Shown one piece after another: positions 44,901 through 53,027 of a DNA stretch of 64,000 bases. This DNA is from Oscillatoriales cyanobacterium M59_W2019_021 (GTDB taxonomy: Bacteria > Cyanobacteriota > Cyanobacteriia > Cyanobacteriales > Geitlerinemataceae), in assembly GCA_015295945.1 (NCBI GenBank), contig DVED01000149.1, positions 1-64,000 of the forward strand, given 5' to 3'. The stretch's first letter is position 1. Each line of letters starts with the position of its first letter. Position numbers and translations under genes: made by a program. The notes below the pieces were generated by a model. That model worked only from the letters and a program-made list of their open reading frames with translations, did not search any database and had not been told where the DNA came from.

Positions 44901-46253
44901 ATTTTGGAACATCTCTACGACCCCATGACCCACTTGGTCAATAACGCGGTGGCTCACGGGATCGAAACACCAGAAGAGCGGGTGCAAAAAGGGAAGCCCC
45001 CCGCCGGTCGAATTTCCATCAGCACGTTCCACCAGGGTAACCAAACCATTATCTCCGTTGCCGACAACGGTGCGGGGATCGATGCCGAGTGCGTCAAACA
45101 AAAAGCTTTGCACAAAGGACTGATCTCGCCCCAACAGGCTCAAAAGATGAGCGATATGGAAGTGTACGACCTGCTGTTTTTACCGGGTTTTAGTACCAAG
45201 GATAAGGCTGACGATCTCGCCGGACGCGGAGTGGGACTCGATGTGGTCAAAACCAAAATCCACGAAATCCGGGGAACCATCACCATAGACTCGACTTTGG
45301 GGAAAGGAACGACATTTACGATTCGGTTGCCGCTGACGTTGAGTATTTCTAAGGCGCTGTGCTGTGCCTGCGATCGCGCCACCATCGCCTTCCCGATGGA
45401 TGGGGTTGCCGACGTTCTCAATACCTTCTCGCCCCAACACCTGATAACCGACGAGAAAGGTCAGCAATATTTGCCCTGGCGCGATCAAAACGTTCCCTTC
45501 CAGCGCTTGAGCGAGTTGTATAAATACAATCGCACCCAGCGGGGATACGGCGGTCCGGCAACCGACGACGAAACCATTTCCGTGGTGGTGTTGAGATCGG
45601 CGGGAACCTATCTCGCCGTCCAAGTTGATCGAGCCATCAGCGAACAGGAAATCGTCATCAAACAACTCAGCGGTCCGATTCCCAAACCCATTGGCATTGC
45701 CGGAGCGACGGTGATGGGGGACGGTCGCATCGTGCCGATCGCCGACGTGTTAGAGTTGATCGAACTGTCTTTGGGTCGCGTCCGCCGGGAAACCAGCACC
45801 CTGTGGGACAGTGGAGCCGCCGAAACTCCCGTCATGCCGGAAAAACAAGAACAAACCGTCTTGATTATCGACGATTCGATTACGGTGCGCGAACTGCTGT
45901 CGATGACCTTCAAGAAAGCGGGCTACCGGGTGGAGCAAGCGCGGGACGGTCAGGAAGCTTGGGACAAGCTGCGAGCGGGTGTTCCCTGCGATCTGGTGTT
46001 CTGCGATATGGAAATGCCCCGGATGAACGGCATGGAACTGCTCTCGCGCATGCACAAAGATAGCCATTTGAGTCAGTTACCCATCGCCATGCTGACCTCG
46101 CGGACGGCGGAGCGGCACAAGAAAATGGCGATCGATTTGGGGGCGAGAGGCTACTTCACCAAACCGTATTTGGAAGAAGTCTTGTTGGATGCCGCCCAGC
46201 GGTTGCTGCGCGGAGAGGTATTGGTGACGGCAAAAGCGGAAGCGGAAGCTTAG
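41901..46253 (+). CDS. hmpE: Hybrid CheA-type histidine kinase HmpE
   Basis: The 1450-residue kinase drives the hmp chemotaxis-like pathway. It has an Hpt domain (1-120, phospho-His48 in RAAHSVKGGAAML), a second Hpt-like helical bundle without obvious His (about 175-270) and an acidic disordered insert of about 500 residues (280-800). Then come the dimerisation helices (from about 815, TMRVPIKQLDTLSNLVGELV), the ATPase domain (HLVNNAVAHGIETPEER, DNGAGID, GRGVGLDVV), a CheW domain (KALCCACDRATIAFPMDGV) and a C-terminal receiver (VLIIDDSITVRELL, Asp1369 in FCDMEMPRMNG). The insert repeats a DDLF-like motif about ten times. Family members normally run 700-1200 residues, so this one is long. ATG 41901 follows a TTACCCA repeat tract. 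Confidence 0.93.
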   Translation: MLPEQQRILGYFIEEAGDHLNTIEQGLLNLQGTIEDPEMVNEVFRAAHSVKGGAAMLGLSSIQQIAHRLEDSFKVLKEQPVRVDQQLESLFLTVFDALQELLEQLQTQGSLSKSVAAQTLAGVEPVFDQLDRHLDSLVKAQASGREAPRMRPVTPPPLTVPPTTAWDEDEDSSALQLIFQSDAIARLREMLKLFKQPDTPETREQLREICRLLGSAGEQFDLTHWTELLQAADRAIANPNNTFSTLASVLIKEIKQGQELVLAHRAEEIAIDAKLQALLPVEVEPIELENDFDDLLGAAEASHPRLDEVGQEDAEEALELQPIDLQPESHPRSSSSRGPEVGMAELNTLADLFEGETPDLESWDAAGEILNGMGELSLNASGDGSTDSDFSEFMLDDEEASRPRSVTPSREDDSIDLFGFDFDGEEAQMPPEDAQPEATAIEPIDDLFADFADDLFGDRSELGTEETDAAAPATDKEWGGLWDDAEPITHSQADLTPSSPDRSPEEDLSLDDLFGATMGETDASAMPDLDLPGFEDGAAATDDFSLDDLFRESDAPAETAASEAGEEEDAWDLFADFEGVATAAEDDHTDTDAALEDLFEMAGTMEDASSETASGPEADLSALFGLEPEAPEIATEPSLPDVPAPATNDDWDDLFAMIEVENGNGDRQPAMLEMPANDLQELEALLATPSPEAAPPPPEPAIEPEADTPTELISLEILLNLDPRFANGSVFSALETYLEQASPKVAIADRPASASKSDPGKKDELSKSDFDDLERLLEETENSGSTLASSAAASRGKSRAPSRRRGGSFEQTMRVPIKQLDTLSNLVGELVVSRNSLEQDQERLRQFLDNLLHQVQQLGDVGQRMQDLYERTLLEMALLSSRQHRSRPTTDQHDRGGDFEALEMDRFTEFHTQAQEIIELIVRVRESASDIDFLVTENDQVTRQLRQTTNQLQGGLTQARMVPFSQIADRLPRGIRDNAIKYGKQIELNVEGRETPIDKMILEHLYDPMTHLVNNAVAHGIETPEERVQKGKPPAGRISISTFHQGNQTIISVADNGAGIDAECVKQKALHKGLISPQQAQKMSDMEVYDLLFLPGFSTKDKADDLAGRGVGLDVVKTKIHEIRGTITIDSTLGKGTTFTIRLPLTLSISKALCCACDRATIAFPMDGVADVLNTFSPQHLITDEKGQQYLPWRDQNVPFQRLSELYKYNRTQRGYGGPATDDETISVVVLRSAGTYLAVQVDRAISEQEIVIKQLSGPIPKPIGIAGATVMGDGRIVPIADVLELIELSLGRVRRETSTLWDSGAAETPVMPEKQEQTVLIIDDSITVRELLSMTFKKAGYRVEQARDGQEAWDKLRAGVPCDLVFCDMEMPRMNGMELLSRMHKDSHLSQLPIAMLTSRTAERHKKMAIDLGARGYFTKPYLEEVLLDAAQRLLRGEVLVTAKAEAEA

Positions 46254-46581
46254 CAAACGTCAGATCGATTATACGGCGAGGGTGGGTCGTGGGCTGCAAT
46301 GGGAGCGCGGAAACTGAACGTGTCGAAGTTCAGCCGAACGGTCGTAGGTTATGGTGCGTTCTCGCGACCCTTCTGCCTTTGGCGATCGCCCCAAGATCGT
46401 TCGCTCGCATTGGACTTGGGAATCGTTCGAGCCCTCCTCGGATGCCCGCCACTCTCCCCATACAATCCCCATGCAGCAAGGCTTTTGCGCAATTTAGAAA
46501 AATTTGGTTACGCTAAAGTGCATAGGCGAAGACCCCTCAGAAGTATGTAGATTTAGAGGGATGAGATAAGCTGAATCGCAG
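46254..46581. other. 328-base gap after hmpE
   Basis: The gap holds no supported gene; short frames on both strands lack ribosome sites and protein-like character. No clear terminator hairpin was found. It probably carries the promoter of the sigma-like gene (an A/T-rich stretch at 46530-46575). Confidence 0.4.
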
Positions 46582-48012
46582 ATGCTGTTAGACCAAATCG
46601 AACGGGTGATGATGTCGAGATATTGGAAACTCGTCAGGCTGAATCCAGCAGGCGGAGTTAAAACGCTGGAAATTCCGGAGGCGAAGGAATTTTTCCAAAA
46701 GCAATTTCCAGAGTGGGGCAACTGCCAAACCGGTGCGGAAACCCACATTCACCGCCAGCTTTTCGCCTGGTCTCGATTCGATCGCATTCGGGCAGCGCAA
46801 CTGTGCTTGCGGTGTTATATCTCTCACCGCATCGAGCGAGTGTGCCGCCAGCTTGCCGCTCAGTACGATCTCGATAGCAATTTGCTGTTGCCTCACGTTC
46901 TCGACGATACCATCGATCGCCCCTTCGATCGGCAATCGCCCTATCGATCGCTAGCGCACAAGGTCTTAGAAACCTTCGATCCCGATCGAGCGGCGTTGTC
47001 AACGTGGACCGATCGCTTGGTCAAACGCCATCGAGGACTCAACCACGTCTTAATCGAACACGGCATTTACGTCATTAGCGATTGGGCGATTTTAAACGAT
47101 ACCAAGCCCCAGCAACTGCGGCGAATTTTCTCAGACTTTTATCATTTAACCGCTCGAGAAATTCAAGAGGATTGCCACTTACTGGAAAGCTACCAAAATG
47201 TCTATTCTTTGGGACGACTGCAACAGCGTGTCCAAGAGGGACATCTCGGGCAGTGCACCGATCCCACCGACGGGCAAATCGAACAGATTTGCCAGTACCT
47301 CGAGCAACATTACGATAAAATTCGATCGCCCAACCGCGTGAAAATGGGGTTGCAAAATATCGCCAAAAAGTTAAGAGACTATCGAATTTACGTCCGGGGA
47401 GGATTTCTACAATCTCACCCCATTGACGATCCCAGAGTGCAAAAAAAAATAGATCGAGAACAGTCTGTACCAGACGCATCCCCGGAAGACAGCCTTAACA
47501 AATCTCAGTTCTCTGACTTTTACAATCGCTCTTTTACCGATTGTATCGATCGGTCGATCGAGCGCGTTCTCGATTTGCGATTCAAACAAAAAACGCGACT
47601 CAAAAGAACGCCAGAGGAATTAGCATCTGCCTTTCATTTAGTTTACTGCCAGGGGAAATCCCAAGGGGAAATTGCTACCCTCATGGGCATGACGGGTCAG
47701 CATCAAGTCTCGAGAATGCTCAAACTGCAAAGTTTTCGGGCGGATATCCGACAACAACTCTTAATTTCGCTGTTAGCAACCGTGTTAGATAAAGCCAAGG
47801 AGTCCGTCGATCCCGATCGGCTGACGGGTTTGGAAGATCGGGTGGAAGCCGCTCTCGAAGAACAAATCGAAACGGCAATTCCCGAATCGGCAAAACCGGA
47901 ACCAAGTTTATTCGTTCGGAGACTTTGTTTCTATTTGAGTAAAATTCTTCCCCGTGAAGAGCGAGACGATTGCCATCCGGGTTGCACTTGCCGACCGGAC
48001 GATCGAGACTGA
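46582..48012 (+). CDS. Sigma-70-like protein, cyanobacterial type
   Basis: The 476-residue protein looks like a divergent sigma factor. A region-2-like helical patch (about 62-100: LFAWSRFDRIRAAQLCLRCY, then ISHRIERVCRQLA) is followed by a long insert. A region-4-like helix-turn-helix lies at about 345-380 (AFHLVYCQGKSQGEIATLMG and QHQVSRMLKLQ). The C-terminus has a Cys pair HPGCTCRPDD. Such proteins are commonly encoded beside a DUF1822 gene in filamentous cyanobacteria, as here (next gene 78 bases downstream). Whether it binds RNA polymerase is not known. The start is ATG 46582; ATG 46609 is an alternative. Confidence 0.65.
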   Translation: MLLDQIERVMMSRYWKLVRLNPAGGVKTLEIPEAKEFFQKQFPEWGNCQTGAETHIHRQLFAWSRFDRIRAAQLCLRCYISHRIERVCRQLAAQYDLDSNLLLPHVLDDTIDRPFDRQSPYRSLAHKVLETFDPDRAALSTWTDRLVKRHRGLNHVLIEHGIYVISDWAILNDTKPQQLRRIFSDFYHLTAREIQEDCHLLESYQNVYSLGRLQQRVQEGHLGQCTDPTDGQIEQICQYLEQHYDKIRSPNRVKMGLQNIAKKLRDYRIYVRGGFLQSHPIDDPRVQKKIDREQSVPDASPEDSLNKSQFSDFYNRSFTDCIDRSIERVLDLRFKQKTRLKRTPEELASAFHLVYCQGKSQGEIATLMGMTGQHQVSRMLKLQSFRADIRQQLLISLLATVLDKAKESVDPDRLTGLEDRVEAALEEQIETAIPESAKPEPSLFVRRLCFYLSKILPREERDDCHPGCTCRPDDRD

Positions 48013-48090
48013 GCAAAACTGAGAAACTTAGGGAATTTAGGGTTCGACATTTTACAACAAAAGACCATTACTTGAGGAAGAGATCGGAAA

Positions 48091-49461
48091 ATGTTTACCA
48101 TGATGAATAACGACGACCTTTTGTTTGAATTAGAAACACTGTCTCCCGAGGCGATCGACCTGGAACTGCATCACATCGATCGGGCTCTCGATCTGAGCCG
48201 AAAAGCCCTAGATTCCAGCCAGCAATGGCAAACCTACCTGCACGGATTAGCGCTCTTTGGAACCCAACAGTGGCTTGAAGAAAGAGAACCGGAATTCAAC
48301 TTGGATGTAGAAGAATGTTCTCTGTTTAAGCCCGAATTAGCCAGTCCGATCGACGCCGTATGTAACGTGCGCGTGGGTGACTTCAAACTGTGTATTTTAA
48401 CGGTGGGAAGCCTTCTCGAAGAAGAAATTTTCGTTCCCAGAGCGGCGATCGACTTGCCCGAATTTGCCGCCCATTTCTACGTTCTCGTCGAAGTCTGCGA
48501 AGAACTCGAACAAGCGAACGTTCGCGGATTTCTCCGCTACGATCGCCTTGTTGGACACCGCCAAACCGTCAATATTTCCCCCCAAGAAGATTGGACTTAT
48601 GCGATTCCCCTAACTTGGTTCGAGAGCGATGCCGATCGCTTGTTGCTGTATCTGCGCTGTTTGGACGCCGATGCGATCGCCTTACCCGTTGCCGCGACGG
48701 ACAGCGATTTCGATCTAGCAAAGATGTGCGAAGAACTCGCGCCTCGGTTATCCGAATTGCAATCTGCCCGTCGTCCGTGGTGGCAAGTCCTCACCTGGGA
48801 ACAAGGGGCAGCGATTTTAACCCATCCCCAACTCTTAGATTGCACGTCCCAACTGCAATCGGGTCAGATGACGGTGGCTGCCGTTGGCGATCGCCTCGTC
48901 ACCCTCGGACAGTGCGCGCTCCAACCCATTCTCAATACAGCCGCCTGGTTGCGAGACGAATTTGATCGGTGGACGCAAGATACGGCTTGGGTGCTGTTAC
49001 CCTCTCCGGCTTTTCGGGGGGGCATGATGAGCGGTCGATCGGCACTCGAAGAACTCGAACTCGCCACCCAAGAATTAGAATGGACTCTCCAACAACTGCA
49101 AAACAAAGGGACGCTCGTTCCCGATCGCACCTACAGTGCCTATCGAGATTTTCAACTGGGGAACGTCCCCTTGCGCTTGTACGCCGCCATCTGGGAATTG
49201 CCGTCTACCGACAGCGAACCGGAATGGACGTTACTGTTAGTGTTGAGCGGACGCTTAGATAACCCCATGCCTGCGGAAACCGCCCTGCAAGTCAGCGACG
49301 AGAGCGGACTGTGCGTCCGGCGCCAACTTCCTGCCAACAGTGAAGATACCCAACTTTACATCCGAGTCATCGGGGGTTGGGACGAAACGTTTCTCGCTCG
49401 AGTGTCTCTACCGACGGGCGAAACTCAGATGTTCCCGCCCTTTGGTTTTCAACCGCAGTAA
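48091..49461 (+). CDS. DUF1822 family protein
   Basis: The 456-residue soluble protein matches the cyanobacteria-specific DUF1822 family as I recall it: WQTYLHGLALFGTQQWLEER near the start, LPEFAAHFYVLVEVCEELEQ and GFLRYDRLVGHR in the middle and a C-terminal beta-rich part (VPLRLYAAIWELPS, TLLLVLSGRLDNPMP). The role is unknown. DUF1822 genes often sit next to sigma-like and CHAT-domain genes; here the upstream sigma-like gene is 78 bases away, so the two are probably one operon. The start at ATG 48091 gives MFTMMNNDD; ATG 48100 or 48103 is possible. The gene ends in a hairpin terminator that overlaps its stop codon. Confidence 0.75.
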   Translation: MFTMMNNDDLLFELETLSPEAIDLELHHIDRALDLSRKALDSSQQWQTYLHGLALFGTQQWLEEREPEFNLDVEECSLFKPELASPIDAVCNVRVGDFKLCILTVGSLLEEEIFVPRAAIDLPEFAAHFYVLVEVCEELEQANVRGFLRYDRLVGHRQTVNISPQEDWTYAIPLTWFESDADRLLLYLRCLDADAIALPVAATDSDFDLAKMCEELAPRLSELQSARRPWWQVLTWEQGAAILTHPQLLDCTSQLQSGQMTVAAVGDRLVTLGQCALQPILNTAAWLRDEFDRWTQDTAWVLLPSPAFRGGMMSGRSALEELELATQELEWTLQQLQNKGTLVPDRTYSAYRDFQLGNVPLRLYAAIWELPSTDSEPEWTLLLVLSGRLDNPMPAETALQVSDESGLCVRRQLPANSEDTQLYIRVIGGWDETFLARVSLPTGETQMFPPFGFQPQ

Positions 49462-49501
49462 ACTACCAGATGCTCTACCGTAAGGTAAGCGTCTGGTAGT
49501 T
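49461..49501. terminator. Bidirectional hairpin shared by two convergent genes
   Basis: AACTACCAGATGC (49461-49473) pairs with GCGTCTGGTAGTT (49489-49501), with one mismatch or wobble, and an inner TACC/GGTA stem extends it. It fills the gap completely, touching the stop codons of both the DUF1822 gene and the ThiF-like gene. Confidence 0.85.
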
Positions 49502-50139
49502 CACGGAGTATATTCGCGGACGCATAAGTCTTTCAACGTAATGGTAAAATTGTTGGTTTTGCCCTCTAGGATCGATCCGACGATCGCCTCACAGGTGACG
49601 GCTACCGCTAGCATCACCAAATTCCGCGCCAGGGGATAATCGCAAAGGTCATCTTGGGCAGGGGAAGGCACGCGATAAACCTCGTTCCACATGACTTCGG
49701 CGTAGTCTCCAGCCAAACCCGCATGCAGGCAAGGAATCCCAGATCGATCGCACGATTCTTTGACGACTTGACGACTGGTGCTATTGTCAAACGCATCGAT
49801 AACTAATGCCGATCCCACTAGCAGTCGATCAGCATTTTCTGCCGTTAATTCTTTCGTTTGAGCCCGCACTTTTACCCCGATCGCCCGATAGAGGTTGTTG
49901 GCTAAAATCTTGGCTTTGAACGCACCGACATCGGTTCGATAATACGGTTGCGTGGAAAGATTGCGTTCCTCAATGCGATCGCGATCGATAACGTTGAGGG
50001 CTGCGAATCCCGATCGCGCTAAATTTTCCGTAATATTCGCCCCCAACGCCCCCGCCCCACAAATCGTGACGGCACAATCGTGCAACCGCGCCATATTTTC
50101 AGATTTTCGATACAGTTGCTCGCGAGAAAACATCATCAT
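49501..50139 (-). CDS. ThiF/E1-like adenylyltransferase
   Basis: The 212-residue protein is a compact E1-like domain that would adenylate the C-terminus of a small ubiquitin-like or sulphur-carrier protein. The dinucleotide loop CGAGALGANITENLARSG, DRDRIEERNLSTQPYYRTDVG (with the Arg and Asn of the active site) and VIDAFDNSTSR are clear. The CxxC...CxxC zinc site of MoeB/ThiF is missing. Candidate cysteines are in SCDRSGIPCLHAG and LCDYPLARN. No small carrier gene is next to it. It directly follows the SLBB export gene on the same strand (3-base gap), so the two are surely cotranscribed. Several consecutive ATGs (50139, 50136, 50133) could serve as start. Confidence 0.8.
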   Translation of the reverse strand: MMMFSREQLYRKSENMARLHDCAVTICGAGALGANITENLARSGFAALNVIDRDRIEERNLSTQPYYRTDVGAFKAKILANNLYRAIGVKVRAQTKELTAENADRLLVGSALVIDAFDNSTSRQVVKESCDRSGIPCLHAGLAGDYAEVMWNEVYRVPSPAQDDLCDYPLARNLVMLAVAVTCEAIVGSILEGKTNNFTITLKDLCVREYTP

Positions 50140-50142
50140 CAA

Positions 50143-51705
50143 TTAAGGACCGAATAGATTTTCCGCACTGCGTTGGAGGCGATCGAAAAATAGCAAGAAT
50201 CCCAACACGTCTCGGAACGGTTGCGTCACCGTATTGAGAATATAACTGACTTTGGCAATCGTATTGCGGTTAACGACGATGACGTCGTTGTCTTGGAGTA
50301 AGGTATTTTGGGTCGGATCGCCCCGCATCGCTTCTTTGACATCGAACTCTTGAGTAATGGCGCGTCCGAGTTCTTCGTCGAAGCGAATCACTGCCACGCT
50401 GTCGAGATCCGCCTGAGAGAGAGGCACTCCCTGTATGGCGTCGAGGAGGGTACTCGTATTCGGCAAGTTGAGGATGTTAAACGCCCCGTCTGCCGACCCC
50501 CTGCCACCGCCAGAAGCATAGCTGAGGAGGCGAACGCGGATTTGTTGTTGGGCGAGGGTCGATCGGGCTGCCAGTTGGCGATCGTACTCTTCTCGATCGG
50601 CGATATCCAGAGTGGGAACCACCACCACATCCCCATCTTCCAAGCGGAAATCCGGCAAGGGCGTCCCTTCTAACAGAGGGGTAAACAGGTCGATGGTCTC
50701 TTCGATGGTCGATCCGTCAATGAGGGTGCGGCGCACGACGACTTGTCGCAAATTCGCCGTGACTCGCGTTCCTCCGGCTGCCAGGATGGCTTGGGCGACA
50801 TCCGGCGGTGGCGAGGCAGAAACCGGATAGAATCCCGGTCGCGCCACTTCCCCAACGATAGTAATTTCTAAGGGAAATTGCGGGGGGGAGGTAAGGGTGA
50901 GGGTATCGATAAAGTCGCGATCGTACTCGGCGTCAAAGTCGGTTTGCCGCTGGGCGACGACGACGGTATCCCCGTCTTGCAAGTTGAATTCGGGAACGGC
51001 AACGCCCTCGCGCAGGGGGGTGTAGAGATCGATCTGCCGCTGCAAAGTCGAGCCGTCGGGGAGGGTACGCCGCACGAGGACTTGTCGCAAGTCGGCGTCG
51101 AGGGTCGCCCCGCCTGCCGCCAGAATTGCCGCCGAGGGGGTGGTATTGGCGGGGAGGGGGTAGAACCCCGGTCGCAGCACTTCTCCTGTGACGGTGGCTT
51201 GTGCCGGACGCTGGGCGAGTAACGTCACCGAGACGACGGGATTGACGACGAAGCGATCGAGTTGCACCCGGATGGCGGCGGCAGCTTCGTTGGCACTCAA
51301 ATTCTCTAAATTCAGGGTTCCGGCGAGGGGAACGACGATCGTGCCTTCTGGACTGAGGGTGCTTTGAAAACTCAGATTTTGGAACGGGGGTTCGACTTGA
51401 ATGAAGATCGTATCTCCCGAACCGAGTTGGTAGAGGTTCCAGCGGGGATCGAGAGCGGAATCTTTGGGGACGACCCGAGGCGGTGGGACGGGAAGCGGCG
51501 ATGGCGATCGATCGGGCAATGGTTGCTTCAAGGTCGCATCGGTTTTGAGAACGGGTGGCAGCCATGAAGACTCTGCCCTTGCTGGAGTTTGGGCGACAGC
51601 AGCGATCGACAACCCGTGCAAACTCCACCATAACGGTATCCCCCCGACCAAGGCGATCGCTTTGGGTCGGATGCAATATCTGGATCGAGCTCGAGTTGTT
51701 GTCAT
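50143..51705 (-). CDS. SLBB-domain polysaccharide export protein (Wza-like)
   Basis: The 520-residue protein is a predicted outer-membrane or periplasmic auxiliary component of capsule or exopolysaccharide export. An N-terminal signal-like hydrophobic segment (ALVGGIPLWWSLHGLSIAAVAQ) precedes the poly-export domain (YQLGSGDTIFIQVEPPFQNL, STLSPEGTIVVPLAGTLNL). Three or so SLBB beta-grasp repeats follow, with the repeated VTGEVLRPGFYPL / VGEVARPGFYPV and LQDGDTVVVAQ / LEDGDVVVVPT patterns. A C-terminal hydrophobic patch may be an outer-membrane helix. ATG 51703-51705 is preferred; longer versions start within a TTACCCA-type repeat. It sits downstream of the cyanoexosortase-associated gene. Confidence 0.88.
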   Translation of the reverse strand: MTTTRARSRYCIRPKAIALVGGIPLWWSLHGLSIAAVAQTPARAESSWLPPVLKTDATLKQPLPDRSPSPLPVPPPRVVPKDSALDPRWNLYQLGSGDTIFIQVEPPFQNLSFQSTLSPEGTIVVPLAGTLNLENLSANEAAAAIRVQLDRFVVNPVVSVTLLAQRPAQATVTGEVLRPGFYPLPANTTPSAAILAAGGATLDADLRQVLVRRTLPDGSTLQRQIDLYTPLREGVAVPEFNLQDGDTVVVAQRQTDFDAEYDRDFIDTLTLTSPPQFPLEITIVGEVARPGFYPVSASPPPDVAQAILAAGGTRVTANLRQVVVRRTLIDGSTIEETIDLFTPLLEGTPLPDFRLEDGDVVVVPTLDIADREEYDRQLAARSTLAQQQIRVRLLSYASGGGRGSADGAFNILNLPNTSTLLDAIQGVPLSQADLDSVAVIRFDEELGRAITQEFDVKEAMRGDPTQNTLLQDNDVIVVNRNTIAKVSYILNTVTQPFRDVLGFLLFFDRLQRSAENLFGP

Positions 51706-51787
51706 GGGGTAATGGGTAATGGGTAATGGGCAAACACCGACTAGCAAAAGCGCGACTAACAACTAGCAACTAACCGCTAACAAAAAC

Positions 51788-51817
51788 GGTGCGTTTCGTT
51801 CCGGTGGCACTCCCTAC
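51788..51817 (-). repeat. 30-bp dispersed repeat, copy 2
   Basis: Exact reverse complement of 1166-1195. It lies in the 125-base gap between the SLBB gene and the cyanoexosortase-associated gene. Confidence 0.85.
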
Positions 51818-51830
51818 AAATTACAACTAA

Positions 51831-52559
51831 CTAAAGCTCAATTTCCGACATAATCGCAACTTGGATCTTTTGACCTAACGACTCGGCGAGGGATCGTACG
51901 GTTTCGATATCGCCCAAGGGTTCGATGGGGACGAGGAAACAAACTGCCACCCAAGGCATTCGCCGACCGGACAAGCGAGCTTGACGATCGACCCAAAACC
52001 AGCGAATCGGATCGGGATGTCCACCGTCCGATCGAGCATACCACTGGACGAGAGCATAGGTTTGCGATCGCATCCAAGCACGGAAAAAGCGAGCCTCGAC
52101 GGTAACGGGTTTGCCTCCGGCGACGGCAACCTCAAATTGCAGGCGACGATAGGAATCGCTTTTCCAAGACAGTCCGCCACCAAGCGCTCGAAAATCTCCC
52201 CATTCGGCTTGGGGTTGCGCTCCCGCCCCGGTTGTTGAGGTTTGCGGTCGCAACAGTAGGAGGATTTGACGCTGGCGATCGCCGACGGGTTCCGTTCCGT
52301 CGGCTTCGAGTTCCTGTAGCAGCCATTTTCCCGAAGCTAACTCGACGCTTTTTTGGGAAATCGACTGCCAACCCGGCAGAACGACGCCCGTTTTGGCTAG
52401 AGTTTTGAGTGGTTTTAATTGAGCGACGGGGGGTTGTTCGTGCCACCAACGTCCTTGCAGGTAATTGGGCACAGCCCCGAACATCAATAGTGCCAGTAAC
52501 GCGATCGGCACGAGCCAGCGTACGGGAGAGATTTGATAAAGGACTTTCGGAAAGGTCAT
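51831..52559 (-). CDS. Cyanoexosortase-system-associated protein (EpsI-like)
   Basis: The 242-residue protein has one N-terminal membrane helix (about 12-32, RWLVPIALLALLMFGAVPNY) and an outside domain resembling the EpsI-like partners of exosortases (LPGWQSISQKSVELASGKW, LLLLRPQ, WGDFRALGG and WKSDSYRRLQFEV). I take it as the associated protein of the cyanoexosortase B system, with moderate certainty as to type. Exosortases process PEP-CTERM proteins in exopolysaccharide-producing bacteria. The exosortase itself is not in the window. ATG 52557-52559 (MTFPKVLYQ) is the start. A strong hairpin with U-run lies 80-110 bases upstream. It is followed by the SLBB and ThiF-like genes on the same strand. 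Confidence 0.7.
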   Translation of the reverse strand: MTFPKVLYQISPVRWLVPIALLALLMFGAVPNYLQGRWWHEQPPVAQLKPLKTLAKTGVVLPGWQSISQKSVELASGKWLLQELEADGTEPVGDRQRQILLLLRPQTSTTGAGAQPQAEWGDFRALGGGLSWKSDSYRRLQFEVAVAGGKPVTVEARFFRAWMRSQTYALVQWYARSDGGHPDPIRWFWVDRQARLSGRRMPWVAVCFLVPIEPLGDIETVRSLAESLGQKIQVAIMSEIEL

Positions 52560-53027
52560 GAAGTCGAAGGCAGGCGATCGGGTTTCTTCCCCTATCTTCG
52601 CATTTCCCCTTCTGTCGTCGAGATCCAACCCCTGAAGAAAAACCCCCGTCAGAGAGACCGGGGTGATTTTTTGGGGATTAGGTTATCTAAACTGAACTTA
52701 GGGTGTTTCAGTCAATTACCTTCATATACTTCTGGCGACGACACCGCTATGCAGTTTGCCGATCTGGGGTCGATCGGGCGACGGTCCCAAATAGCTGGAA
52801 ACAACTGGAGAGGGTCGTTTGGCAGTTTTGAACTTCCCTGCTGCCATTCCTCTCGTTCGCTGCCTCCCTTCAAACGCAGCATCTTGAGATCTGGATCACC
52901 AAAACGTCTCTAGTACCATCACGTTGTGCTGAGGAAATTCTCACTGTTAGCTCTGATGGGGGTTACGGTCGATCGCCCGTCCGTCAGGGATAGTAGTATT
53001 ACGAACGGATTAGGGAAGACCAAAGAA
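52560..53027. other. Divergent regulatory region between the export cluster and the STAS gene
   Basis: No supported gene lies in these 468 bases. A terminator-like hairpin lies at 52642-52672. The right part holds the upstream region of the STAS gene; an in-frame GTG at 52926 would extend that protein by 34 residues of non-STAS sequence and is not favoured. Confidence 0.5.
52642..52672. terminator. Terminator-like hairpin upstream of the cyanoexosortase-associated gene
   Basis: ACCCCCGTC (52642-52650), loop AGAGA and GACCGGGGT (52656-52664) form a nine-pair stem with one C-C mismatch. T-runs follow on both strands: GATTTTTT on plus, TTTTTC on minus. On the minus strand it would sit in the leader of the export cluster, where it could attenuate transcription. 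Confidence 0.65.

Noticed and set aside
51706-51762. Longer N-terminus for the SLBB export protein
   Set aside because: The added residues are encoded by a TTACCCA-type repeat, and the signal-peptide-like segment lies after ATG 51705.
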